NCBI GenBank assembly: GCA_013289875.1
Contig: JABCZC010000034.1
Coordinates: 1 to 51,660, forward strand
DNA from: Acidobacteriota bacterium
GTDB lineage: Bacteria > Acidobacteriota > Terriglobia > Terriglobales > Acidobacteriaceae
Direction of reading: 5' to 3'
DNA length: 51,660 nt
Below are positions 32,684 to 40,291 of the stretch, in pieces. Position numbers and translations under genes: made by a program. Under the pieces are notes generated by a model, which was given only the letters and a program-made list of their open reading frames with translations, had not been told where the DNA came from and did no database searches. Positions within the stretch are counted from its first letter, which is position 1; each line of letters begins with the position of its first letter.

Positions 32684-33646
32684 ATGCTTTCTCGCGTCGC
32701 AGACAGCCTTTACTGGACCAGCCGCTACCTGGAGCGCGCCGAGCACACCGCGCGCGTGGTCGATATCAATATGGGGCTGATGCTGGATAAATCGGAAGTC
32801 AGCGAGGAACGCAGATGGAAGCGCGTGCTGGCGGCGCTCGGTCATCCGCGCGACATCGAGTGGAATGACGACGTGTATGTGCTCGTCCATACGCTGTGTT
32901 TCGATACCTCGAATGGGGCCTCGGTAACGGCTTGCGTCTTCTCAGCGCGCGAGAATGCCCGCCAGATTCGCGAGGCGATCAGCACCGAGCAGTGGCAGCG
33001 GTTGAACCGGCTCTTTCATGAGATCTCCCGACTGCGTCCGCCTTCACCTTCTGACACGCAGCTCTCCGAATTTCTTCCCGCTCTCTACGATGGGGTGCAT
33101 TTGTTTCAAGGCGTCACCGATACCACCTTGAGCCACGGCGAGGGTTGGCAATTCCTCCAGGTCGGACGATTCCTCGAACGCGCCACCGCCACCACAAAGC
33201 TGTTGGACATCTATCAAAGGGAGGTGTTCGCGAACGTCGACGATACGGTCGACGCCTACGAATACCTGGAATGGATCGGTTTACTGAGGACCTGCACAGC
33301 GTTCGAGGCGTATTGCAAGGTCTACACCGCCGACCTGACGTATGAGCGCATTCTCGAGTTTCTGCTGCTCGATCCGGAGTTCCCGCATTCGATCCGCTAC
33401 TCCATCGACCGCCTTCACCGGTCCCTCGACGCCATCCAGCAGGAGTCGCACGGCCACCACGCGACGGAGTTGATGCGCGTCTCGGGCAAGCTGCAGGCCT
33501 CTCTCGGGTACGGGCAGATTTCCGAGATTCTGGGGCAGGACCCCGCACGCTATCTACGCAGAATTCTGGAGCAATGTCGCCAGATTCACGACCTCATCTA
33601 CGAGGTCTACATTCAATACTCCGTGCAGACCGCGCTGGCTCTATAG
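32684..33646 (+). CDS. Alpha-E domain protein (DUF403)
   Basis: 320 residues, all-helical, with the eponymous E-R motifs: SLYWTSRYLERAEHTARVVD near the N-terminus and VGRFLERATATTKLLDIY past the middle, a duplicated pattern. The alpha-E family is found with circularly permuted ATP-grasp and transglutaminase genes in many bacteria and is predicted to take part in the same peptide-modification pathway, with no assigned activity. GGAG lies six bases before the ATG. It starts 11 nt after the ATP-grasp stop, and the transglutaminase follows 14 nt after its own stop, so all three are surely co-transcribed. Confidence 0.94.
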   Translation: MLSRVADSLYWTSRYLERAEHTARVVDINMGLMLDKSEVSEERRWKRVLAALGHPRDIEWNDDVYVLVHTLCFDTSNGASVTACVFSARENARQIREAISTEQWQRLNRLFHEISRLRPPSPSDTQLSEFLPALYDGVHLFQGVTDTTLSHGEGWQFLQVGRFLERATATTKLLDIYQREVFANVDDTVDAYEYLEWIGLLRTCTAFEAYCKVYTADLTYERILEFLLLDPEFPHSIRYSIDRLHRSLDAIQQESHGHHATELMRVSGKLQASLGYGQISEILGQDPARYLRRILEQCRQIHDLIYEVYIQYSVQTALAL

Positions 33647-33660
33647 GAACGAGGGCATCG

Positions 33661-34662
33661 ATGCTGTTCTACTCGATTCGGCACCTGACAAAATTCGTGT
33701 ACTCCAAGCCTGTGAGCGAGAGCGTCATGGAAGTGCGCATGCATCCGCGCAGCGACAGCAACCAGCGCTGCCTGACGTTTTCTCTCTCGGTAAGCCCGCG
33801 GTGCCGCGTCTTTTCCTACCGTGACCATCTGAGCAACAATGTGCATCACTTTGATATCCCGGGACAGCACGAGCAGCTCGTGATCATCGCGGAGGCGCTT
33901 GTGGAGCATCAGCCGCTCGCTGAGATTCCTGCATTTCTGGCTCCTGACGCGTGGGGGGAGCTCGATGCGATCGTGTCGGAGGGAGACTACTGGGAAATGC
34001 TGCTGCCCAGCGAGTTTGCTCTACCTACTCCAGCCCTGGAGGACTTAGCGGGCGAGCTTGGCGCGTACCGCCGTGACGATCCCATGACGCTGCTGTGCGA
34101 GCTGAACAAGAAGCTGTATGACTACTTCAGTTATTCGCCGCGCACCACGCGTGTGGATTCGCCCATCGATGAAGCGCTCCGTTCACGGCAGGGTGTCTGC
34201 CAGGATTTCGCCCATATCATGATCGCGCTGGTCCGGCAGCTCGGGATTCCATGCCGCTATGTGAGCGGATATCTCTACCATCGCAAGGAAGATAACGACC
34301 GCTCGATCTCGGATGCGACGCATGCCTGGGTCGAAGCATTCCTGCCCCACCTGGGATGGGTGGGCTTCGATCCCACGAATGCATTGATTGCAACAGACCG
34401 CCATATCCGTACAGCGCTGGGGCGCGACTATGCCGATGTTCCGCCGACCAGGGGCATCTTTCTGGGCCGTACTCAGAGCGACTTGTACGTTGCTGTGCAG
34501 GTGACGGCGTCTGAGAAGGCTCCCGCGCTCGACCAGGAGTTACCCATCCCTGAGGACTGGTCGATGCTGGTCGAAAGGGCACAGGCTCCGCCGCCTCCTC
34601 CAGCCGAGCCGCTGCTCCAGCAGTTGCAGCAGGCTCAGCAACAGCAGGCACAGCAGCAATAA
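33661..34662 (+). CDS. Transglutaminase-like cysteine peptidase with glutamine-rich tail
   Basis: 333 residues from ATG 33661, with GAGGG five bases upstream. The N-terminal beta domain of bacterial transglutaminase-like proteins (MLFYSIRHLTKFVYSKPV) precedes a papain-like core with a complete Cys-His-Asp triad: Cys 180 (RQGVCQDFAHIM), His 221 (ATHAWVEAF) and Asp 237 (GFDPTN). Most bacterial members are thought to be peptidases or amidases rather than cross-linkers. After the core comes a proline run (PPPPPAEP) and a tail with 11 Gln in its last 14 residues. No signal peptide is visible, so it should be cytosolic like its two operon partners. Together they match a conserved predicted peptide-synthesis and peptide-cleavage module. 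Confidence 0.93.
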   Translation: MLFYSIRHLTKFVYSKPVSESVMEVRMHPRSDSNQRCLTFSLSVSPRCRVFSYRDHLSNNVHHFDIPGQHEQLVIIAEALVEHQPLAEIPAFLAPDAWGELDAIVSEGDYWEMLLPSEFALPTPALEDLAGELGAYRRDDPMTLLCELNKKLYDYFSYSPRTTRVDSPIDEALRSRQGVCQDFAHIMIALVRQLGIPCRYVSGYLYHRKEDNDRSISDATHAWVEAFLPHLGWVGFDPTNALIATDRHIRTALGRDYADVPPTRGIFLGRTQSDLYVAVQVTASEKAPALDQELPIPEDWSMLVERAQAPPPPPAEPLLQQLQQAQQQQAQQQ

Positions 34663-34740
34663 TAGAACTAGCTGCCAGCAGGAATTCAGCGACCAACGGG
34701 AACGGCCCCAACGGCAGCGTATTAGATCCCGTCACGAATG

Positions 34741-34767
34741 GCGCGAAGCGCGTATCGCTTGACGCGC
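34741..34767. terminator. Hairpin between convergent transglutaminase and moaA genes
   Basis: GCGCG-AAGCG pairs with CGCTT and CGCGC, with a 2-nt bulge and a 5-nt loop. It lies in the 107-nt gap between convergent genes, where a two-way terminator is expected. No T-tract is present on either side. Confidence 0.4.
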
Positions 34768-34769
34768 AG

Positions 34770-35819
34770 TCACCCGCCGATGTGAACCATGCTGCGCGAG
34801 GGCTTCAGGAAGTCCGGTTCGCCGACGTGGTGTCGCGCTTCTTTGAGGGTCACCGTGCGCTCGATGAATGCGGCCAGCTCATCGTCGCCGCCTCCGCGCT
34901 TCATCACGCCGTAAAGGTCGTGATCGAACTGCGAAAACAGGCAGGTACGGATTTTTCCATCGGAAGTAAGGCGAATGCGGCTGCATTGTCCGCAGAAAGC
35001 CTGAGAGACGGGCGCGATGATGCCGATCTCCCCAATGCCGTCATCGAAGGTATAGCGCACGGCGGTTTCGCTGACAGTGTTGGGCGCCAGCCTCACCACA
35101 GGCCGAAAGCTTTCCAGCTGTGCGATCACTTCGCGGATGGGGATGACGGTATTCGGAGTCCACAGGCGATCTTCTTCCAGCGGCATGAATTCGATGAAGC
35201 GCACGATCACGCCTTCATCCCGCGCGAATTTCGCGAAGGGAACGATCTGGTCGTCGTTGAAGCCGCGAAGGAGTACGCAGTTTACCTTGACGGGATCGAG
35301 GCCGGCCTGCTGTGCCGCGCGAATCCCCTTGACGACACGCTCGAAGCTGCCGGGAACGCGGGTGATGCGTGCAAAGGTCGCGGCATCGACTGCATCCATG
35401 CTGACCGTAATGCGGCTCAGGCCGGCGTCCTTGAGGGGTGTGGCCAGGTCTCCGAGCAGATGGCCGTTCGTCGTAAGTGCCAGGTCGAGCTTCTCTCCAG
35501 TTCTCGTTTTGAGCTTCGCCAGCTGGCGCACGAAGTCCACAAGGCCCCTGCGCAGCAAAGGCTCACCGCCAGTGAGCCGCACCTTTTCAATACCTAGGTC
35601 CACGAAAATCCGTACCAGGCGAAGGTAATCAGCCATAGGCAGTTCGGAGTATTGCGCGCCCTCATTGCCTGTCCGGCAGTAGACGCAGCGATAGTTGCAG
35701 CGATCGGTAATGGAGACGCGCAGATCGGTGATGGCGCGATCGTAGCGGTCCTTAAGGATGGACGGAGCAACGAAAGCACTCTCCTCAAAAGCGCCGAATG
35801 TGACGGATACGGGCGGCAT
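34770..35819 (-). CDS. moaA: GTP 3',8-cyclase (molybdenum cofactor biosynthesis)
   Basis: 349 residues. MoaA is a radical SAM enzyme with two 4Fe-4S clusters that rearranges GTP as the first step of molybdopterin synthesis. The N-terminal cluster motif C-x3-C-x2-C is Cys 41, 45 and 48 (ITDRCNYRCVYC), followed by the SAM motif LTGGEPLLR. The C-terminal cluster ligands are in FCGQCSRIRLTSDGKIRTC. The protein ends in the Gly-Gly pair needed for activity in MoaA. The ATG at 35819 has only a weak ribosome site. No other moa genes are in the window. Confidence 0.96.
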   Translation of the reverse strand: MPPVSVTFGAFEESAFVAPSILKDRYDRAITDLRVSITDRCNYRCVYCRTGNEGAQYSELPMADYLRLVRIFVDLGIEKVRLTGGEPLLRRGLVDFVRQLAKLKTRTGEKLDLALTTNGHLLGDLATPLKDAGLSRITVSMDAVDAATFARITRVPGSFERVVKGIRAAQQAGLDPVKVNCVLLRGFNDDQIVPFAKFARDEGVIVRFIEFMPLEEDRLWTPNTVIPIREVIAQLESFRPVVRLAPNTVSETAVRYTFDDGIGEIGIIAPVSQAFCGQCSRIRLTSDGKIRTCLFSQFDHDLYGVMKRGGGDDELAAFIERTVTLKEARHHVGEPDFLKPSRSMVHIGG

Positions 35820-35886
35820 AGGCCTGATGTCTACTGTATTCGATGCGCGCGTGAGCTGCCAGCTTCAACCCCGTCTGACAACAGCC

Positions 35887-36084
35887 TCATTGCGAAGGCG
35901 GGGAGGGGGACGTCTTCGGTGCAAACAAATGATGAAAATGGCTATAGAATCGCCGTTTACAGCTCAGGCACCGAAACGGACGACGTCGGAAAAGCAGTTG
36001 CGGAAGGTCGATAGTACGAAGATGCGACCTGCGGAGGGCCCTTTCTTCGTAGCACCAGGGGCAGGAAAGCTGCGAATCGGCCAT
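35887..36084 (-). CDS. Small zinc-ribbon protein, 65 aa
   Basis: A short gene with a strong ribosome site (GGGGAGG, 8 nt before the ATG at 36084). It carries two CxxC knuckles, Cys 8/Cys 11 (LSCPWCYEE) and Cys 39/Cys 42 (PFRCLSCKRRFY), separated by an arginine-rich linker. That is a classic treble-clef or zinc-ribbon layout. Such short C-P-x-C ... R-C-x-x-C-x-x-R-F-Y proteins seem to recur in Acidobacteria, with no known function; DNA or RNA binding or a chaperone-like role is possible. A -10-like TATACT at 36115-36120 supports its own promoter. It lies between ETF-QO (upstream on the same strand) and moaA. Confidence 0.75.
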   Translation of the reverse strand: MADSQLSCPWCYEERALRRSHLRTIDLPQLLFRRRPFRCLSCKRRFYSHFHHLFAPKTSPSPPSQ

Positions 36085-36114
36085 GGGAGTAGCCTCCCCA
36101 AAAGACTTGATCGC

Positions 36115-36120
36115 AGTATA
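36115..36120 (-). promoter_or_regulatory. -10-like element ahead of the zinc-ribbon gene
   Basis: TATACT on the minus strand would start transcription near 36108, leaving a leader of about 24 nt that carries the strong ribosome site. No good -35 is visible. Confidence 0.35.
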
Positions 36121-36177
36121 AACGGGAATAACTGCAGGTACTGTCTCACACGACTTTTGGCTGCAAGTATCTTAAGT

Positions 36178-36225
36178 AACCGCTCCAGAGAGGGCTCATC
36201 TGGTGGATTCACAGACCCGGCGGTT
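36178..36225 (-). terminator. Nested hairpin downstream of ETF-QO
   Basis: AACCGC pairs with GCGGTT as an outer stem, with CCAGA/TCTGG as an inner hairpin. It begins about 11 nt after the ETF-QO stop. No U-tract follows, so this may be a terminator or a 3' structure only. Confidence 0.3.
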
Positions 36226-36236
36226 CAGCATTCTGG

Positions 36237-37985
36237 TCACATGCCGTCATAATTAGGGCCGCCACCGCCCTCGGGCGGAACCCAATTGATAATCTGGTAG
36301 GGATCCATGACGTCGCACGTTTTGCAGTGGACGCAGTTGGCGAAGTTGATGTGAAGCTCTTTTGAAGGAGCGGTCCCGGACTCTTCGGATGAGGTCTCGA
36401 CCATTTCGTATACGGCCGCGGGGCAGAAGTACTGGCAGGGATTGCCGAACTCCTTCAAGCATCGTGTGCTGCAGATGTTCAGGTCCTCGACCACCAGATG
36501 TACCGGCTGGTCGTCATCGTGGCGCGTGCCGGAGTGGTAGACGTCCGTCAGGCGGTCGAAGGTGAGCTTGCTGTCTCCCTTGGCGTTGCCCAGAAAGTGT
36601 TCGCGCCCGTCGCCGTAAATGCTCAAGGCGTCCGCGTGCTTCATGCGCAAATATCCGGCGTGATTGGTCGAGTCGGGTCCCAGATTGCCGCCGCGCAGCA
36701 AGTGTTGGATGCCGGCGCGAACCAATCCGTCATACAGACCGTGCTCAAATGCCTGATGGAAGTTGCGCACGGCGTAGAGCTCGTCCTTGATCCAACTCGA
36801 ATCAACAGAGGCCTTGTACTCGCTCAGCGCATCAGCGGAGTTATCGCCGGAAAGCATCGCCTCGAAGGCCGTCTCCGCAGCGAGCATACCGCTCTTGATC
36901 GCCAGATGAATCCCCTTGAGCCTCTGCGAATTCAGAAAGCTGGCCGAGTCGCCGAGGATCATCCAGCCATTGCCGTAAATGCGCGGCATGGTCAGCCATC
37001 CGCCATACGGCAGGCTCTTTGCGCCGTACCGAACCATCTTGCCGCCATCCAGAATGCGCCGCGCAAGCGGATGCAGCTTGAAATCCTGGAAGACATGGTG
37101 CGGATCGGTGCGCGGGTCTTCGTAATCGAGGCCGGTGACATAGCCGATCGACACAAGCGTATCTGAAATGCCGTATATCCACGCTCCGCCGTATTCGCGG
37201 GTTGTCAGCGGATAGCCCAGCGTATAGATCACTTCGCCCTTGGCAACACGCCCCGCCGGGATCTCCCACAGCTCCTTGATGCCGATGCCGTAGGTCTGCG
37301 CATGGTTCGGGTCTTCCAGATTCAGGTGATTGATCAGCTGCTTCGCGCAGTTGCCCCGCGTGCCCTCGGCGAGAATCGTGACCTTTGCCCGCAGATCGTA
37401 GCCGGGCTCGAAGTTAGACTTCGGCTGCCCCTGCTTGTCGACTCCCTTGTCGTCGGTGCGTACTCCGGCGACGAAGGCCGTTTCGACATCGCGGCTGTCG
37501 TCGTCAAAAAGTAGCTCAGACCCGGCAAAGCCCGTAAAAACCGTGATGCCCGCTTCCTCGACCTTCTGTCCCAGCCACTTCACGAATTTGTTGATCGAAA
37601 TGACATAGTTTCCGTGATCGCGCAGCGGCGGCGGAACGATCGGGAACTTGCGCGCCTTGTCTTTGCCGAGAAAGTAGACGGACTCCTTCGTGACCTCGGC
37701 ATCAATCGGCGCTTCGCTCTCGAATCCGGGCAGAAGTTCCTTCATCGAACGGGGATCGAGCAGCGCTCCCGATAGGCAATGCTGGCCCACCTCGCGCGCC
37801 TTCTCAAGAACGTAGATGTTCTCCTTCGTGAGCTGCGAGTCAGGATGGTTCGCGTTGTGCTCATCAATAAGCTGCGAGAGCCGCAGCGCGCAGGCCATCC
37901 CCGCCGGCCCTCCGCCGACGATGACAACATCGGCCTCCATCTGCGGGCGGTCGATGCCTTCAAGGGGTTTGCGAAAAGTGATCAT
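36237..37985 (-). CDS. Electron transfer flavoprotein-ubiquinone oxidoreductase
   Basis: 582 residues. ETF-QO takes electrons from reduced electron transfer flavoprotein and passes them to the quinone pool, linking fatty and amino acid oxidation to respiration. It sits on the inner membrane surface. The FAD-binding motif VVIVGGGPAGMACALRL begins near residue 21, and GDSASFLNSQRLKGIHLAIKSG is the second FAD element. The 4Fe-4S ligands are the Cys of YFCPAAVYEM and the NCVHCKTCDVMDP cluster. The C-terminus NWVPPEGGGGPNYDGM is almost invariant in the family. Extra cysteines precede the first ligand (NICSTRCLKEFGNPC). The ETF subunits are not in the window. The ATG at 37985 has no clear ribosome site. 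Confidence 0.96.
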   Translation of the reverse strand: MITFRKPLEGIDRPQMEADVVIVGGGPAGMACALRLSQLIDEHNANHPDSQLTKENIYVLEKAREVGQHCLSGALLDPRSMKELLPGFESEAPIDAEVTKESVYFLGKDKARKFPIVPPPLRDHGNYVISINKFVKWLGQKVEEAGITVFTGFAGSELLFDDDSRDVETAFVAGVRTDDKGVDKQGQPKSNFEPGYDLRAKVTILAEGTRGNCAKQLINHLNLEDPNHAQTYGIGIKELWEIPAGRVAKGEVIYTLGYPLTTREYGGAWIYGISDTLVSIGYVTGLDYEDPRTDPHHVFQDFKLHPLARRILDGGKMVRYGAKSLPYGGWLTMPRIYGNGWMILGDSASFLNSQRLKGIHLAIKSGMLAAETAFEAMLSGDNSADALSEYKASVDSSWIKDELYAVRNFHQAFEHGLYDGLVRAGIQHLLRGGNLGPDSTNHAGYLRMKHADALSIYGDGREHFLGNAKGDSKLTFDRLTDVYHSGTRHDDDQPVHLVVEDLNICSTRCLKEFGNPCQYFCPAAVYEMVETSSEESGTAPSKELHINFANCVHCKTCDVMDPYQIINWVPPEGGGGPNYDGM

Positions 37986-38027
37986 GGGCGACTGGATAGG
38001 ATACAGGCAGCCTCTGCGGGTTAGCCA

Positions 38028-38639
38028 TCAGCCAGTGACGTCCGCCTGATCCTTCCATTTCTTTTCGCAGGCCCGGCAAGTCCACAATCTTTGCGGCCAC
38101 GGTATGGGAACTGCGAGAATGATCGATGCGAGTCCAACTTTAGGGTTCACGGATTCGAAGTCGATATCGAGCGATTGACAGTATGGGCAGCGTGGCTGCT
38201 CATATTCGATGCTTTCGGATTCGATGGCCGACGGGATGGGTTGAGACAGTACCTCCTCTGCTGCCGTTTTGTCTTCCGGCCTGACTTGCAGCCGGATTCC
38301 GCCAACGGCGTTAGACCATCCCCAGTGCACGCGGACTGTATTCTCGTCGCGAAGGAATGCAAAAATGCCCGCCGACTCGAGTGCAGACTTGGCGAGCCAG
38401 GCATCGGCCGAATCCCGGAATTGCTGAATGGTGACAAGGGATTGAAACTCCAGATCTTCGCTGTCCGCAAGTATGGGAGCGGGCATGCCTCGACGATCGA
38501 ACTCCTCCCGGATTGCGGTCTGCGCAGCTTCCGTCAATGATTCGTATTGAGAACCGAGGCGCTGGAGTTCTTCCTCAGCGCATTCAGCGTAGTAGGCGCG
38601 CAGCCTTGAAATTTCACCTTGAGGGTCTTCGGTCTTCAT
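38028..38639 (-). CDS. DUF2007-type protein with C-terminal zinc ribbon
   Basis: 203 residues. The N-terminal 60 residues are helical and acidic. The middle (LVTIQQFRDSADAWLAKSALESAGIFAFL to VRPEDKTAAEEVL) matches the small DUF2007 domain, a predicted signal-transducing module. The C-terminal 50 residues hold a zinc ribbon with CPYC and CRAC knuckles separated by a short hydrophobic stretch (VGLASIILAVPIPW). A single membrane dip or a buried beta hairpin is possible there. The function is unknown. It lies just upstream of ETF-QO (42-nt gap) and downstream of the SGNH hydrolase gene, all on one strand. No clear ribosome site precedes the ATG at 38639. Confidence 0.8.
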   Translation of the reverse strand: MKTEDPQGEISRLRAYYAECAEEELQRLGSQYESLTEAAQTAIREEFDRRGMPAPILADSEDLEFQSLVTIQQFRDSADAWLAKSALESAGIFAFLRDENTVRVHWGWSNAVGGIRLQVRPEDKTAAEEVLSQPIPSAIESESIEYEQPRCPYCQSLDIDFESVNPKVGLASIILAVPIPWPQRLWTCRACEKKWKDQADVTG

Positions 38640-38669
38640 GGTATGGCAATTAGATAGCTTTCATCGAAC

Positions 38670-39875
38670 TCAGTGGATCAGCGACAAATCAATGGCATCC
38701 CCCATCGCCTTGTATCCCGCGTCTTTCGGGTGCAGATGATCCCCGGAATCGTAATCCGGGAGAAACGTCTCCGGATGCTCCGGGTCCTGCGTGATCTTGT
38801 CGAAATCAATCACGCCATCGAAGATGCCGCTGGTCCTGATCCACTGGTTATAGGCCTGCCGAACCTGCTCGCCCTGAGGCGATGAATAGCCAGTCGGCAG
38901 ATACGGAGTGAGCGTCGCGCCGAAGACCTTGATGCCGTGCTGGTGCGCGCGCGTGACCAGTTGCGTGAGGCCGAAAATCAGGTCGTCGGCGGTGATGTTG
39001 TCGCCGGGCTCGTGCGGATCTTTCAAGCGGCCAATGTCGTTGATGCCTTCCAGGATAATCAGGTATTTCACGCCGCTCTGCGCGATCACATCACGGTCAA
39101 AGCGAGCCAGCGCGCTTGGGCCGTATCCGTCATGCAGGACGCGGTTGCCGCCGATGCCCTCGTTCAAAACGCCCAGGTCCGCGGTTTTCTTGTCCGCCAG
39201 CAGCCGGGCAGCCAGCACGTCGGGCCAGCGGCCGTTGGCATCGCGCGTGCCCTGAGCGCCGTCGGTGATGGAGTCGCCGAAGGTCACGATGGCTGCGGCT
39301 TTCCCATCCGTCTTTACGTCGATGCCCTTCACGAAGCACCAGGCGTAGATCGGGCTGGAGTTGTCGAAGGTAACAACGGCGGTAGCATCGCCCTTGAAAA
39401 CGTAGTTGGTCGAATCGGCGAAAGTGTGACAGGTGGTGTTACGAATGCGCTGTTCCGGCACGTAAACGCTCACCACCAGATCTGACAGCGGAGCCGCCTG
39501 CATTGTCACCGGATCGCTGAGCACAAACGCTCCCGTCGGAATCTCGACCGTCGGCTTTCCGTTGAAGGTGAGCGCGTGGTCTGTATTTGCCTGGATTGCC
39601 CCGCCGCCTGCGCTGACGGCAATGTGCGCCGCGCCTACTGTAAGGGGATCGGTTCCAAATTCATTCGTGAGCTGCACCCGCACGGCCGATCCGCCTAGAC
39701 TGATATGCACAATGTTGCGATAGGTAGTGTTGCCCGGCCCGGGCTGACCTGCATTCACCACAGAGCCTACGGGCGAAGCCGCCCACGTTCCCACCCAGTT
39801 TGCAGCCTGACTCTGCGCAAGAGCCGCAAAGCCACCCAAAACAAAAAGACTAAAGACAAGAAATCCCCGTCGCAT
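38670..39875 (-). CDS. Secreted SGNH/GDSL-family hydrolase
   Basis: 401 residues. A signal peptide (MRRGFLVFSLFVLGGFAALA) is followed by a beta-rich domain of about 160 residues that begins NWVGTWAASP, typical of the subfamily, and then the SGNH core. Block I has the nucleophile Ser 202 in FGDSITDG, block II has the Gly in NEGIGGNR, block III the Asn in EGINDIG, and block V the Asp and His in GDHLHPKD. It probably deacylates or de-esterifies polysaccharide or lipid in the periplasm or outside the cell. The ATG is preceded by a weak AGAAGAT. It is the most upstream of four minus-strand genes, though co-transcription is not proven. Confidence 0.93.
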   Translation of the reverse strand: MRRGFLVFSLFVLGGFAALAQSQAANWVGTWAASPVGSVVNAGQPGPGNTTYRNIVHISLGGSAVRVQLTNEFGTDPLTVGAAHIAVSAGGGAIQANTDHALTFNGKPTVEIPTGAFVLSDPVTMQAAPLSDLVVSVYVPEQRIRNTTCHTFADSTNYVFKGDATAVVTFDNSSPIYAWCFVKGIDVKTDGKAAAIVTFGDSITDGAQGTRDANGRWPDVLAARLLADKKTADLGVLNEGIGGNRVLHDGYGPSALARFDRDVIAQSGVKYLIILEGINDIGRLKDPHEPGDNITADDLIFGLTQLVTRAHQHGIKVFGATLTPYLPTGYSSPQGEQVRQAYNQWIRTSGIFDGVIDFDKITQDPEHPETFLPDYDSGDHLHPKDAGYKAMGDAIDLSLIH

Positions 39876-39975
39876 CTATCTTCTATTCCCCGGGCAGAAG
39901 GTATTTTGTGGTTCTGGATGAGTGTATGACGGTCATGGCGCTCATGCCCATTCGCAGCTGTAGACACCATGGCAC

Positions 39976-40104
39976 GTCGAGCAGGTTGCGCATGCGTGGT
40001 GACGGATTCTCATCGGTATCCTCCAGAATCTCCGGCACCAATTTGCGTAATGTTGCTGGTCCTTTTGGGAGCGTCTCCCCTTCGCGGACCGCCTGCAGCA
40101 TCAT
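39976..40104 (-). pseudogene. Probable IS110/IS1111-type transposase remnant
   Basis: A minus-strand frame carries LRKLVPEILEDTDENPSPRM, which resembles the middle region of IS110/IS1111 transposases (of the form LR-x2-LPEIL-x7-LSPRM). The DEDD catalytic N-terminus and the Tnp_20 C-terminus are absent, and the flanking sequence in all frames is unrelated. It would be a fragment of a larger element. The match is recalled from family knowledge and was not checked by search. It lies in the gap between the SGNH hydrolase and the ABC permease. Confidence 0.4.
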
Positions 40105-40291
40105 CGCAGCCTTTGCTCCTGGGGCATTGTCCGGATTCGGACGATCATTTCTCAAAACCGCACATGCTCCCGCACTTCGAGTACTGCCGTCCAAACCTAT
40201 CCCCTGCAAATAGATTGCGCCCCGGCCCAAAACTCTTTGGAAGCAAACGTGCAGCTACATGGCCATTCATCCCCTTCGCGCGGAGGGTTCT

